A stretch of DNA of 61,808 nucleotides from a candidate division Zixibacteria bacterium RBG_16_53_22. Its GTDB lineage: Bacteria; Zixibacteria; MSB-5A5; UBA10806. The stretch covers positions 351 to 62,158 of the forward strand of contig MEWP01000094.1 of the NCBI GenBank assembly GCA_001775395.1, written 5' to 3'. The notes below the pieces were generated by a model. It worked only from the letters and a program-made list of their open reading frames with translations, did no database searches and was not told the origin of the DNA. Each line of letters opens with the position of its first letter. Within the stretch, counting starts at the first letter, position 1. The position numbers and the translations under genes were made by a program. Below are positions 17,118 through 26,240 of this stretch, piece after piece.

Positions 17118-19289
17118 TCACACTACCCAGGGTATCTCTTTCGGGTTTGGAAGCTCGATTTTCAGGGCCTCCGCTGGAGGCCATGATTCCGATGGCTTGC
17201 CACCATCCAGTACGCTCAGGCGGACCAGATATTGGTTTTGCTTGGGAATCGGAAGCAGATTGAACGGAATGCCGACTTCAAGGATGTCACCAATGGCAAA
17301 ATTGATTTTGTCATCGAGTCGGCCATCAAGCGTAACGCTTTTTTCGGTGGGCCGAATAAGGACCGCCGATTTGCGGGAATTGACAAATTCAATTTCAAAG
17401 TCAAATGACATGAAACGCTTTCGGTCGACTGTGACACCCCTATCGAGCCTGAAATAAAGCTCAGATTCATCATATCCAAACCAAATACCCGAAAGCAGCC
17501 GTTCGGCCTTGTGCATGGTCGAGCCCGCCTTGGCGCAGTCAAAGAAGCCGGCCGACGCCCATTCATAATATTGTGTCACACGCCCATCGATTTTAGGCCT
17601 GATAAAATCGATAGGCTTGAGATAATGGGCGTCGATAAAACTGGTCCGTACCGGCTGGAATAGCTCCGGGGGTGGCTCGCGATCGGTTAATCGGTAAACA
17701 TTCGCCAGATGCGACCTGAAAAGCCTATCGAAATCGTCATTGTTGGGGCCAACATGATCGGGGCCGAACCACCAACACCAGTCGGAACCCTCGGCGATCA
17801 TTATCTCTTTCCAGGCCACCTTGAGTTTATCCTGGTCAAACCCCGGGGTGGCCTTCTGAAACGCCTCCAGCTGGTCGCGAACCGCGCCTAAAAGGTCCCA
17901 GGCCTTGTTATCCTCGGAATGGCCGATCCAGACAGCGAAATTGTGGCTAATCCAGCTTCCAGGAAATAATCTTTTGAGCTGCACAAGGTTAGGTCTACCA
18001 CTCAAATACTGTTCAAAGGTGCAGGTCTCCAACCAGGGAGCAGCGCCGATTTTTGTATATAAGGCTTGCAGAAAGTCATGGCCATCGTTCCTATAATATT
18101 CCCAGGCGTTTTCGCCATCGAGTATGACACAGGCAATCGGATCGGGCACGTTTCTGAGTATCAGGTTATTGTGAACTGCCCGGAGCTTGCCGACGAAGTC
18201 ATCGGCGGCCCGTTCCGGTTCCCAGCCCGAGTAGACGAATCCGATATTGTCTGACAAGGCGTGATCGCGGAAGAAAATCGAAATCGTTGCGCTTTCTTTT
18301 TGAAATTTATATCCCCGATATAATTCACCTGAATTGATGAGACTGTTGGGCAGATCATGCCTGGCCGGAATTCTCAGGCTTTCCGCCAGTATCTCCTCAT
18401 CGGTCGCAATCCACCTAAAGCCATACTTGCATATAATAGGGATAATATCCTCGGAGACAGAACCTTCCGATGGCCACATGCCGACCGGTTTGCGGCCAAA
18501 CAGGCGTTCATACATGGCGACAGCATCCGAGATTTGACGGTCGACATCCTCGGGATGTTGGAACCGTTTCTTTGGCAGGCTTGCCCCCGGCATAGCGGTC
18601 AACGCCGATGACGTATCGTAAAGAAGCGGCATGATGGGATGAAAATAAGGGGTCACCGAGACTTCGATTTGCCCTGATTCAATGTGAGCCTTTAGCGAGG
18701 GCACTATTCGCTGAATGATCTTTCTCTGGAATTCGAGCACCTCGAGCTTATCGCTTTCGGTGTACTTCTCCCCTTTCGCGACCAGCTCCTTCATGCGCCC
18801 GCCTGATTTGAACATCGGGTCTACCCAGGCCAGGTTAGCCAGGACCTGCAAATCCCGCCATTCCGCTGTATTCCATTCGGCTCCGGCTCGTTCTCGGCCG
18901 CGATGCAGGGCCGCGTATCTCCTGTTGGGGCCGATCATGGTGTCATAATTGGCCTGGAATAGAAGCTCGAGCATCATGCTCTTATCTTCGAAAGTGAGAT
19001 TTTGGGCGTTCTTGAGGCTTATTTCCAGGTGCGGGTCGAGCGCCGTGCCGTTAGCGTAATCCTCGAGCTGTTCGAGCAGGGATGGCACCATGTTGAAGGT
19101 TTGCTTGATCCGAGGATGGGAATCGAGGATTTCGACCATGTCCAAATAATCTTTGACTCCGTGCAGGCGGACCCACGGCAATAGATATCTGTCGGTCAGG
19201 AGGTCTTTATAGTATGGTTGATGCTGATGCCAGAGGAAGGCCAGTTTCAATACCTGGCCGGCCGGCTTTGATGATGGATCGGGCGTCAT
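17118..19289 (-). CDS. Glycoside hydrolase family 57 protein (amylase/glucanotransferase-like)
   Basis: A 723-aa probable alpha-1,4-glucan-acting enzyme with a (beta/alpha)7 barrel. The GH57 N-terminal signature LAFLWHQHQPYYKD is at about 15-29. MWPSEGSVS holds the likely catalytic nucleophile Glu275, and LDGENAWEYY the likely acid Asp391. The C-terminal 230 residues are a beta-rich domain. No signal peptide is visible, so it probably acts on intracellular glycogen or maltodextrin. Exact specificity (amylase, amylopullulanase, glucanotransferase) cannot be read from sequence alone. It lies 24 nt after a TPR membrane-protein gene and is probably co-transcribed with it. Confidence 0.9.
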   Translation of the reverse strand: MTPDPSSKPAGQVLKLAFLWHQHQPYYKDLLTDRYLLPWVRLHGVKDYLDMVEILDSHPRIKQTFNMVPSLLEQLEDYANGTALDPHLEISLKNAQNLTFEDKSMMLELLFQANYDTMIGPNRRYAALHRGRERAGAEWNTAEWRDLQVLANLAWVDPMFKSGGRMKELVAKGEKYTESDKLEVLEFQRKIIQRIVPSLKAHIESGQIEVSVTPYFHPIMPLLYDTSSALTAMPGASLPKKRFQHPEDVDRQISDAVAMYERLFGRKPVGMWPSEGSVSEDIIPIICKYGFRWIATDEEILAESLRIPARHDLPNSLINSGELYRGYKFQKESATISIFFRDHALSDNIGFVYSGWEPERAADDFVGKLRAVHNNLILRNVPDPIACVILDGENAWEYYRNDGHDFLQALYTKIGAAPWLETCTFEQYLSGRPNLVQLKRLFPGSWISHNFAVWIGHSEDNKAWDLLGAVRDQLEAFQKATPGFDQDKLKVAWKEIMIAEGSDWCWWFGPDHVGPNNDDFDRLFRSHLANVYRLTDREPPPELFQPVRTSFIDAHYLKPIDFIRPKIDGRVTQYYEWASAGFFDCAKAGSTMHKAERLLSGIWFGYDESELYFRLDRGVTVDRKRFMSFDFEIEFVNSRKSAVLIRPTEKSVTLDGRLDDKINFAIGDILEVGIPFNLLPIPKQNQYLVRLSVLDGGKPSESWPPAEALKIELPNPKEIPWVV

Positions 19290-19313
19290 TGAAAAACAGC
19301 CCTTGCGCCTTAA

Positions 19314-19985
19314 TCAATAGCCAATCTCGGCCAGGGCACGCCGCGCGGCCGAAAACTCCAGCGAGTTCTGATACTTTTCCTCGATGATTTTTAGCGCGTC
19401 GGCGGCTTTTTCTTTATCGCCCGCCTTGGAATAGCCCAGGCCGGCTTTAAGCAGATAGCCGGAGGCCCAGGTTTGGCCCTCGCTCAGATCGGCGGCTTTT
19501 TTGTATTGCTCGGCGGCTTGTTTATAATCGCCGTTTATTTCATGTATGGCGCCCAATCCGGCGCAGGCTCCGGCGCTTAGAATCTGGTCATCGGAATAGC
19601 GATCGATGATCCTCTTGAAATAAACCTCGGCCCGGGTGTAGTCCTTGCTTCGGAAATAATTATTGGCCAGCCTCGATGTGGCCAGTTTACCCTGGGCGGT
19701 TCCGCCGTAATTATCGGAGAGAAGCGCCAGGTCGCCAAGATACTGATCCATATTTTGCATGGCCGCGGTAATCTCGGCCCGGGTCATGATTCCGGCGGCC
19801 TCATTCCTCTTGCGATCGCCGCTCCATCTTAAAAAAACGACCAGCGCGAATACAGCCGCCACGACCAATGTGCCGACAACAAAGGGTGTCTGATTCTTCT
19901 GTATATATTCGGTCGCCCTGAAGGTTGTCGAGACCAGCCTGTCTTCCTTCATGCGCCGTTTTGTGATTCTCTTCTCGGGTGCCAT
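19314..19985 (-). CDS. Membrane-anchored TPR protein (YfgM-like)
   Basis: A 223-aa protein with a basic N-terminus and one membrane helix (about 35-55, VVGTLVVAAVFALVVFL). TPR-like repeats follow (YFRSKDYTRAEVYFKRI, HEINGDYKQAAEQYKKA, YSKAGDKEKAADALK). Start choice: ATG 19985 lies 8 nt after AAGGAG (19994-19999). An upstream in-frame GTG falls on that ribosome site and is unlikely. Family members act as periplasm-facing adaptors; the partner here is unknown. It heads a two-gene unit with the GH57 gene. Confidence 0.8.
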   Translation of the reverse strand: MAPEKRITKRRMKEDRLVSTTFRATEYIQKNQTPFVVGTLVVAAVFALVVFLRWSGDRKRNEAAGIMTRAEITAAMQNMDQYLGDLALLSDNYGGTAQGKLATSRLANNYFRSKDYTRAEVYFKRIIDRYSDDQILSAGACAGLGAIHEINGDYKQAAEQYKKAADLSEGQTWASGYLLKAGLGYSKAGDKEKAADALKIIEEKYQNSLEFSAARRALAEIGY

Positions 19986-20089
19986 CAAACTCACTCCTTA
20001 TCATAACTTAGACCGCCAATTTATCAAATAGCCCGCATGGCTGCAAGTAGTATTTATCTCAAAGTCGGCCGCGCCCGGGTTGTGGCCAT

Positions 20090-20116
20090 AAAAAAAGGGC
20101 GCCCGGTGGGACGCCC
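20090..20116 (-). terminator. Intrinsic terminator of the PorV-like gene
   Basis: Read on the minus strand, GGGCGTCC (20116-20109) pairs with GGGCGCCC (20104-20097), with one G-T pair, around a CACC loop. Seven T's follow (20096-20090). It begins 22 nt after the stop of the barrel protein gene. On the plus strand there is no T-run. Confidence 0.85.
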
Positions 20117-20138
20117 ATTCGAACTAATTTCGGCGGGC

Positions 20139-21494
20139 TTAGAAGTACATCCCGGCCGAGACGAAGAGCCGGCTGTAATCGCGCTTCTGCTCAATTATCT
20201 TATCATTGCTAAAGAAAATAATATGGGAATCGTAGGAGCTGCTTCCGAACTGGTATGCAAAGTCAATCCAGGCCTTCTCGAAATGCAGGCCCGAGCCAAA
20301 CGTAATGATATTCGTGTTGATCTGGTCTCCATACGACGAAGTGGAGCCGGTCGAATCTCCTGACCAACTAATCAGTTCCTTCTCAATGGAAGGATAGTTT
20401 CTGAACCCCAACCTTAGCGGCAGCGAAGCAAATCCCGCGTTCAGCATATATTCGGCACCGATTCTGAATTGGGTCAGATTTTCCCAGTCGGGATCGTATT
20501 CGTAATCGGTTCTGTCGATAACTTCCCAATTTACGTTTATCCTGGTTTTCGACATCGGGCGGCTATCCAGGTCCAGGGCCAAAGTGAGTTTTTCGATAGG
20601 CATAACGGCGACACCGGCCGAGAATCCCAGCGGCATGTCTGTTGTAATTGTTATGCGATCAATGGCGCCTATGGGAAGCGGGGCGAACATGTAAGTTCTG
20701 GTAAATTTTACGTCTTGCTTTAAATTGAAAGGCGTGTGCATTACGGCGCCGGCCTTGAACATGCCAAATGAAGCCGCCAGACCCAGATCAAAATTCACGC
20801 CGCTGTAATGGGATGTCTCATTATCCCAGATATCGATCGTGTCGGGAAATGGATCGGTTGAGGTATAAAATTCCTCCGCTTTCAATAACCATGCATTTCG
20901 CTCGGTGCCGCGGACGTAAGAATTCGCAGTTACACCGAACCCGAGGTTATCGGTAATCAGGCCGGCCAGGGCGACACTTATGGCATCGACGCCGTCGGTC
21001 ATGGTGTTGCTATTAATATCGCCATAGAAAGATTCGGATTCGTAATTCATATCCAAGTCGAATATATTTCTATAGCCGCCGCCGACCGCCCAGTTTCTAT
21101 CCATAAACGAAAATGGAACTCCGAAACCCCCGAAATCAAGGCTGAAATGGTCACGCTTAACATCGGCTGCTTGTAGCGTATAGATATCAAGAGTTGAGCT
21201 TCCGTTTGCCACCGGTATGACGAATTTATCGGCTGCCGAAACGAATTGAATCCCCACGTATTTTTTCTCGGCGAATATCAACGCCCCGGGATTCCAAGAA
21301 TAGGCATATTCACCCTCCGACAATCCCAGGAAAGCCCCTCCCATACCGGCTGCCCTGGCCCCACCTCCGAGCGAATTAAATTCCAGGAATTGGCTTAGGT
21401 CAGAAAGGGCCTCACCTACCTGCGCCTGGGCCAAAAGTGGCATGAAAGCCATTAATGCCACCGTCAAAAACACCACAGAAAATTTCTTCATCAT
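20139..21494 (-). CDS. PorV/UPF0164-type outer-membrane beta-barrel protein
   Basis: About 451 aa with a clean signal peptide (MMKKFSVVFLTVALMAF...AQAQ). The mature N-terminus has the PorV-like pattern LEFNSLGGGARAAGMGGAFLGLSEGEYAYSWNPGAL, here in the short motifs GARAAGMGGA and YSWNPGAL. The rest is amphipathic beta-strand with a C-terminal aromatic (GMYF), the usual outer-membrane insertion signal. Start: ATG 21494 or ATG 21491, directly after GGAGGA; the frame is open further upstream without a site. Family members are FadL-like barrels, and some assist type IX secretion. No substrate is indicated here. It has its own terminator. Confidence 0.8.
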   Translation of the reverse strand: MMKKFSVVFLTVALMAFMPLLAQAQVGEALSDLSQFLEFNSLGGGARAAGMGGAFLGLSEGEYAYSWNPGALIFAEKKYVGIQFVSAADKFVIPVANGSSTLDIYTLQAADVKRDHFSLDFGGFGVPFSFMDRNWAVGGGYRNIFDLDMNYESESFYGDINSNTMTDGVDAISVALAGLITDNLGFGVTANSYVRGTERNAWLLKAEEFYTSTDPFPDTIDIWDNETSHYSGVNFDLGLAASFGMFKAGAVMHTPFNLKQDVKFTRTYMFAPLPIGAIDRITITTDMPLGFSAGVAVMPIEKLTLALDLDSRPMSKTRINVNWEVIDRTDYEYDPDWENLTQFRIGAEYMLNAGFASLPLRLGFRNYPSIEKELISWSGDSTGSTSSYGDQINTNIITFGSGLHFEKAWIDFAYQFGSSSYDSHIIFFSNDKIIEQKRDYSRLFVSAGMYF

Positions 21495-21705
21495 TCCTCC
21501 GGAGTTCATAATCTGGAAGTCAATGCAGGCGAAAAAAGAATGCCTAAATTTTTTCCCCACTCATAAGGTGACTTGCACCCGCTCCTTGCCCCCCTCAATA
21601 TACCATCATCGAGGTCGAATATTCCTCGAAAACTTCAGGAATTTAAAACCTATGTCGTTCATTTGCAAGGGTTTTTTTGCGGCTAATGGAGATAAAAATA
21701 ATACG

Positions 21706-21779
21706 TACCCCCGGCCCGACTTGAACGGGCGACCTGCGGTTTAGGAAACCGTCGCTCTATCCACCTGAGCTACGGGGGC
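21706..21779 (-). tRNA. tRNA-Arg (anticodon CCT)
   Basis: The cloverleaf on the minus strand has the acceptor GCCCCCG/CGGGGGT, D arm GCTC/GAGC, anticodon loop TTCCTAA with anticodon CCT (Arg codon AGG), and a T arm with loop TTCAAGT. The anticodon stem ACGGT/ACCGC has one A-C mismatch at its base. The acceptor stem is the same as that of the tRNA-Arg(CCG) at 296-368. CCA is not encoded. Confidence 0.93.
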
Positions 21780-21972
21780 ATGAAATTCATAACATCGATC
21801 ATTCCATATTATGGCGCACTGTTCTTACGCGGGGCAATAAACTGGCACAACTGCCGCAGGTCAACACAAAAATATCTCCATCACTCACGGAATCATGCAG
21901 CAGGAGCAATGGAGGTTCTATCGCGGAAAGTCATTCAATTGTATACTGTAATTCCCTTGATTCTTAAGGGGA

Positions 21973-21992
21973 GCCATAGCTTCGGCTATGGC
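21973..21992 (-). terminator. UUCG/CGAA-capped hairpin at the end of the phosphoesterase gene
   Basis: GCCATAGC (21973-21980) and GCTATGGC (21985-21992) form a perfect 8-bp stem around TTCG. It contains the stop codon of the phosphoesterase gene. On the minus strand it is followed by TCCCC rather than a T-run, so it may stabilise the mRNA end instead of terminating. The rest of 21780-21985 shows no gene. Confidence 0.45.
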
Positions 21993-22471
21993 CCGGCGAT
22001 TTTGATTACCTCGCCGCAGGGGGGATCGCAGTCGAGATGCAGAAGGCCAAACGTGTTGGCCTCTCCCCTGCCGCTTCGCAAACTGCCGGGATTGAAATAG
22101 AGCGTGCCGTTTTCCCGGTGATGATATGGGATGTGTGTATGGCCGAAAAGGGCGATATCGACCTTGCCGGCGAATTCCTCTTTGACGCTTTTGAGAGTGT
22201 CGGATGGCCCACCGTGACCGTGAACGAGGCCGATTTTCAATCGCTCGATCTCGATGACTTTTCTGGGTGGCAGGCCTCGTCGAACATCGGGCATATCACA
22301 ATTGCCTCTGACCGCCTCGAACTGACACAGGTTGCGCAGATGCTCGAGAGCCTCAAGCGAGACCAGGTCGCCCAGATGCAAAATAATATCCTCCCGCGAG
22401 ACCCGTTTCACAAAGGCCTCCGGGAGGAATTGATTTCTGGTTAAATGAGTATCGGAGATGACCCAGATCAC
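21986..22471 (-). CDS. YfcE/MJ0936-type metallophosphoesterase
   Basis: A 161-aa calcineurin-like phosphodiesterase. All dimetal motifs are visible: ISDTHLTR (start), LHLGDLVS, RGNCD, LVHGHGGP and FGHTHIPY, with a C-terminal FNPGSLRSGRG. The family hydrolyses phosphodiesters in the cytoplasm; the physiological substrate is uncertain. It lies downstream of the HU/bS22 cluster on the same strand, 42 nt after the bS22-like gene. Confidence 0.9.
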   Translation of the reverse strand: MIWVISDTHLTRNQFLPEAFVKRVSREDIILHLGDLVSLEALEHLRNLCQFEAVRGNCDMPDVRRGLPPRKVIEIERLKIGLVHGHGGPSDTLKSVKEEFAGKVDIALFGHTHIPYHHRENGTLYFNPGSLRSGRGEANTFGLLHLDCDPPCGEVIKIAGP

Positions 22472-22513
22472 GGCCGCCTTGCCATTAAACCGATCAGCCG
22501 GCTAATCGCCAGA

Positions 22514-22609
22514 TTATCTCAGTTTCTTTTTATGGCGATCCTTGCGAAGTCTTTTTTTGCGCTTATGGGTTTTGATTTTATGTCTCTTGCGCTTTTTACC
22601 ACTTGGCAT
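22514..22609 (-). CDS. bS22/mS38-like micro-protein (AURKAIP1/COX24 domain, DUF1713)
   Basis: A 31-aa, extremely basic protein, MPSGKKRKRHKIKTHKRKKR followed by LRKDRHKKKLR, read on the minus strand between HU and the phosphoesterase. It matches the short 'AURKAIP1/COX24 domain-containing' proteins of Bacteroidetes almost residue for residue, from memory. That family is related to mitochondrial small-subunit protein mS38 and actinobacterial bS22, so it is probably a small-subunit ribosomal protein. ATG 22609 follows AAGGA with 5 nt spacing. It is easily missed because of its size. Confidence 0.82.
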   Translation of the reverse strand: MPSGKKRKRHKIKTHKRKKRLRKDRHKKKLR

Positions 22610-22617
22610 ATTTTTCC

Positions 22618-22911
22618 TTATCCCCTTTGCGATGCCGCGCTCATCACGAGATTCTTAAATTCATTCGACGGTTTAAATACGGGAATCTTCCTGTCCGGAA
22701 CCGGGACCACGTCGCCGGTCCGCGGATTCCGGGCCTTGCGGGCCTTCCGAGGCTTGATCTTGAACGTGCCGAATCCTCTTATTTCGATGTTGGAGCCGTT
22801 TTCCAGCGCCCGTTTAATGGCATCCAGAAAAGAATCCACCGTGGCGGCAACATCGGTGCGGGTCAAGCCGGTTTTCTCCGCCACTTGTTCTACCAGATCG
22901 GCTTTTGTCAT
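22618..22911 (-). CDS. HU/IHF family DNA-binding protein
   Basis: A 97-aa nucleoid protein that bends DNA. The family pattern is complete: an N-terminal helical dimer part (MTKADLVEQVAEKTGLT), IEIRGFGTFKIKPRKARKARNP, and the beta-arm ending with RNPRTGDVVPVPDRKIPVFKPS (motif ARNPRTGD). HU and IHF subunits cannot be separated by eye. It lies 8 nt upstream of the bS22-like gene and 33 nt after the FmdB gene, in one probable operon. Confidence 0.95.
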   Translation of the reverse strand: MTKADLVEQVAEKTGLTRTDVAATVDSFLDAIKRALENGSNIEIRGFGTFKIKPRKARKARNPRTGDVVPVPDRKIPVFKPSNEFKNLVMSAASQRG

Positions 22912-22944
22912 TAACCACCTCCCATGGTCAAAGGATTTATCTTG

Positions 22945-23166
22945 TCAATGATGGCATCCACCACAATTGTGACTCGCGCATCCGCCGCAGGTTTTGGCGC
23001 CTGATGCGACCACCGTCGAGTTTCCCGATATAAAACCGAATGTCGAGAATTTTTTCGTAACATTTTCAGCCGCACAGTCCGGACAACTGACTTTCGATTC
23101 GGAGCTTCTGATAAGGACTTCAAATTCGTTTCCGCATATCTTGCAGCGGTATTCAAAAATGGGCAT
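22945..23166 (-). CDS. FmdB-family zinc ribbon protein
   Basis: A 73-aa protein with the FmdB/CxxC_CxxC_SSSS pattern. MPIFEYRCKICGNEFEVL has the first CxxC, and VSCPDCAAENVTKKFS the second, together a zinc ribbon. The C-terminal tail is rich in Cys, Gly and His (CGGCASHNCGGCHH) and could bind a second metal. The function of the family is unclear; regulatory roles have been suggested. It sits 5 nt after sppA on the same strand. Confidence 0.88.
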   Translation of the reverse strand: MPIFEYRCKICGNEFEVLIRSSESKVSCPDCAAENVTKKFSTFGFISGNSTVVASGAKTCGGCASHNCGGCHH

Positions 23167-23171
23167 AAAAT

Positions 23172-24068
23172 TTAATTGTATCTATATTCCAGCGCCGGCC
23201 ACAGGCGAATCTGCGATTTGAAGTTATCGAGCCCGAGCAATCCCACCAACTGCTCGAAAATATTGCGTCTAAATGGACGTTCCTTGACGACGCGCGGCTT
23301 CTGCCCCAGACCGGCCATGTCGCCGGCCAACGAAATGGCATCATCCAAAGTGCCGAGCTTATCGACCAGGGCTTTATCGCGCGCCTGGCGGCCGGTAAAT
23401 ATCGACCCGTTGGCCAGGCTCTTCACAAAATCGAGATCCAGACCGCGGCGCTCCGATACGACATTGACGAATTGATCGTAAGTGTCATCGATGACCGATT
23501 GCAGCATGGCCCGCTCACGCGGGTCGAGGCTGCGCGCCGGACTGCCGACGTCCTTGAAATCGCCCGATTTTACGACCTCCATCTTGACCCCGGCCTTGTC
23601 CATCAAGTTCTCGAATACGAGATAGGAGAAAATCACTCCGATCGAACCGGTGATAGTGCCGGGATTGGCGAAAATGGTATCGGCGGCGCAGGCGATATAG
23701 AAACCCCCGGATGCCGCAACGCTCCCCATGGAGGCGACGATATATTTATCTTTTTCACGGAATTTGAGCAATTGGTCGTAAATTTCCTGCGCCGGAGCCA
23801 CCCCCCCGCCGGGGCTGTCGATTCTGATCACGAGCGCCTTGATCGAATTATCCTCTTCATATTTCTTGAGTTGCCTGACAACATCCTCCGAGCTCTCGAT
23901 TACCCCGGAGATTTCAATGAGCGCAACTCGTCCGCCGAGAGAGGCGAAAGGGAGCTCTGCAGTCGAGGGCCTGGTCACCAATAGCGTCGCAAGGCTGATT
24001 ACCCCAAGCATAAAGAGGCCGGCTACAACTATAACCAGGATAATTACTTTATCTCTATCAGAGGCCAT
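23172..24068 (-). CDS. sppA: Signal peptide peptidase SppA, short (36K-type) form
   Basis: An inner-membrane serine protease that degrades cleaved signal peptides and stress-induced membrane peptides. It has 298 aa with one N-terminal membrane helix (about 8-30). The catalytic dyad regions are visible: Ser in MGSVAASGGFYIA (about 114-126) and Lys in VKSGDFKDVGSPAR (about 163-176). DSPGGGV precedes them, as in the family. The single protease domain matches the Bacillus/archaeal short form rather than the duplicated E. coli SppA. It heads the fmdB-HU-bS22 run. Confidence 0.93.
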   Translation of the reverse strand: MASDRDKVIILVIVVAGLFMLGVISLATLLVTRPSTAELPFASLGGRVALIEISGVIESSEDVVRQLKKYEEDNSIKALVIRIDSPGGGVAPAQEIYDQLLKFREKDKYIVASMGSVAASGGFYIACAADTIFANPGTITGSIGVIFSYLVFENLMDKAGVKMEVVKSGDFKDVGSPARSLDPRERAMLQSVIDDTYDQFVNVVSERRGLDLDFVKSLANGSIFTGRQARDKALVDKLGTLDDAISLAGDMAGLGQKPRVVKERPFRRNIFEQLVGLLGLDNFKSQIRLWPALEYRYN

Positions 24069-24122
24069 AACTTGGCGTAAATTTATTTTGGATGGATTTT
24101 AATGTCAAATCATTTTTTGCCG

Positions 24123-26195
24123 TTAGTCGAAATAAATCTTCAACTTATCTCCGGGGAAGATGCGGCTTCTAACACTGAGGTTGTTCCATCGGGCCAGGCT
24201 ATTAAGCGAAACGCCATGCGCCTGGGCTATTTTCCAAAGCGTGTCGCCTCGCCTAACCGTATAGATTTTCTGGCTTAACTCCTTAGTATTATTTGGCTTA
24301 TCGGAGGCATCGGAGTTACCCGCAGCGCCGTTGGATGGTATCTTGAGTCGCATACTGGGAAAAATCCTGTTTGAGGTCAGGCCATTTGCCTCTTTGATTG
24401 TCGCCAGGTCGGTGCCAAAGCGGCTGGCAATCTTATTGAGATAATCGCCTCTCTTTACAGTGTAAATCTCGAGAGTCATCTCAGCCGGCTTGATCTCTGC
24501 GGAGGGGGATGAACGAGTTGGTATCTTCAGCCATCGCCCGGCATAGACCGTATTGGATGATAGATTGTTATGCCTTTTCAGCTCGGCGATGCTGATACCA
24601 TATAAAGAGGCGATTTTCCAGAGCGTGTCGCCCGAGCGGACCCGATACTTTCCTGTCGACTTATCGACAGTTTGTGTCTTCGCTGTCCGCGATTGCGCCA
24701 GATCGGACGAAGCCCGGCGTATGGGCTTGCCGCCTCCAGTTGGAATATTCAGATATTGGCCGATATAGATTCGCTTATTCTTCCTGATATTATTGGCCGT
24801 CACCAGGGTGTTGACGGAAACACCATATTTCCTGGCGATGCCCGACAGGGTTTCTCCTCGTCGCACCTTGTGGCGAGACAAGGTAGCCGGCTTTTCCTCG
24901 GGGATATTATTATATGCCATGCCGAGGGCATCGGACATGCCTTTTGGTATCCTGAAATCGTATTGCTTCACTCCCGGTGGAGTGATACCCCTCAAGAGTT
25001 CGGGATTGAGCCGTTCGAGGTCGGCTGTGCCAATTCCGGTTCTGGCCGAAATAACCTCGAGCGACATGCATTTGTCGATTTTGAAAATATCGTATTCTAT
25101 CGGATCATGATAATTAGGGAAAAAGCCGTATTTTTGCGGCTCCTTAGCTATTATGGTGGCGGCCATAAAAAGAGGCACATAGGCCTTGGTCTGTTTATGC
25201 AGGCTCAGTTTCCAAAAATTATTTGTTTTGGCCTTCTTAATCTCGCGCGAAACCCTGCCGGCGCCGCCGTTATAGGCGGCCAGAGCCAGGTTCCATGAGC
25301 CAAACTGATCATAAAGATCCTTGAGATGCTCGGCCGCGGCGATTGTCGATTTGACAAAATCACGCCTTTCGTCATACCACCAATTGTGCTCCAATCCGTA
25401 GAGCCTGCCTGTGGATGATATAAACTGCCAGAATCCCGAGGCCTTGGCGTATGAATAGGCCGATGCCTTGAATCCCGATTCGATAAGCGGCAGGTAGACG
25501 AGGTCGTGGGGAAGGCCTCTCTCCTCGAATATTTTCTCCATCAAGGGAAGGTACGCGCCGGCCCGCTCGAGGTAAGTATTGAATTTTTCGCGCGCCACGG
25601 TTTGAAGGTATATCAGGGAGTTTTCGACCTTCTCATTCCATTCGATATCTATATCGTAGATGACTGTATCGGCCTCGTTAAACTCCTTGACCTTGACCTC
25701 GGATTGCTCTTTGAGTCGCTTGAAATTTTTCAAATCGGCGAAAAGCTCTCTGAACGCGGTGACCGAAGCTTCATTTGAAAGAGAGCCGGAGGCAATCAGG
25801 GTCAGGCGATAATCCTCTTCGATTTCATTGAGGAGACGGTCCATTCGGGCGGCCTGGTCGGGGCTTTGCTCGGAATTGAGGTCGATTTCCGCCAGAATGG
25901 CAAGGGCCTGCTCGTAAGAGGCCTGGGCGGAGTCGAGTTCGCTGGTTTGGAAATAGTATACGCCCGTCGCATAAAGAGCCTCGACATTGTCGAGAGCCTC
26001 ATCAAGGTCGGGCCGCGAAACGGGAGTCTTAAGCGAGTCTACAGTTACCGAGGCCGTATCAGTCAACGCGGAGCTTTGCGCCGGAGTCTCAGCGGCGGTC
26101 TGAAGAGTCCAGATCGGATCGGGCTGGGAACAGCCAATTATAACCGTCAACGCCGCCGGGAAAAGCGTTAGGGTAGTTATCCTCCTCCATGCCAT
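24123..26195 (-). CDS. mltD: MltD-like membrane-bound lytic transglycosylase with four LysM domains
   Basis: A 690-aa probable lipoprotein (lipobox VIIGC near residue 22) that cleaves peptidoglycan glycan strands. The N-terminal part, about 60-180, is helical. The SLT domain follows: LPLIESGFKASAYSYAKASGFWQF holds the catalytic Glu (motif IESGF), with NWWYDERRDF and ALAAYNGGAGRV. Then come four LysM repeats, each beginning KVRRGETL, YRVRSGDTL, YTVKRGDYL or YTVRRGDTL. MltD usually has two or three LysM, so four is on the high side. ATG 26195 follows AGAGGTAAGGTT. Confidence 0.93.
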   Translation of the reverse strand: MAWRRITTLTLFPAALTVIIGCSQPDPIWTLQTAAETPAQSSALTDTASVTVDSLKTPVSRPDLDEALDNVEALYATGVYYFQTSELDSAQASYEQALAILAEIDLNSEQSPDQAARMDRLLNEIEEDYRLTLIASGSLSNEASVTAFRELFADLKNFKRLKEQSEVKVKEFNEADTVIYDIDIEWNEKVENSLIYLQTVAREKFNTYLERAGAYLPLMEKIFEERGLPHDLVYLPLIESGFKASAYSYAKASGFWQFISSTGRLYGLEHNWWYDERRDFVKSTIAAAEHLKDLYDQFGSWNLALAAYNGGAGRVSREIKKAKTNNFWKLSLHKQTKAYVPLFMAATIIAKEPQKYGFFPNYHDPIEYDIFKIDKCMSLEVISARTGIGTADLERLNPELLRGITPPGVKQYDFRIPKGMSDALGMAYNNIPEEKPATLSRHKVRRGETLSGIARKYGVSVNTLVTANNIRKNKRIYIGQYLNIPTGGGKPIRRASSDLAQSRTAKTQTVDKSTGKYRVRSGDTLWKIASLYGISIAELKRHNNLSSNTVYAGRWLKIPTRSSPSAEIKPAEMTLEIYTVKRGDYLNKIASRFGTDLATIKEANGLTSNRIFPSMRLKIPSNGAAGNSDASDKPNNTKELSQKIYTVRRGDTLWKIAQAHGVSLNSLARWNNLSVRSRIFPGDKLKIYFD

Positions 26196-26240
26196 AACCT
26201 TACCTCTAATAACAAGAAAAAGATTTCAAGTCAAGCCCTT

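Noticed and set aside
20000-20027. TTGATA / TATGAT promoter-like boxes before the TPR gene (minus strand)
   Set aside because: The start point would fall inside the ribosome-binding site, leaving no usable leader.
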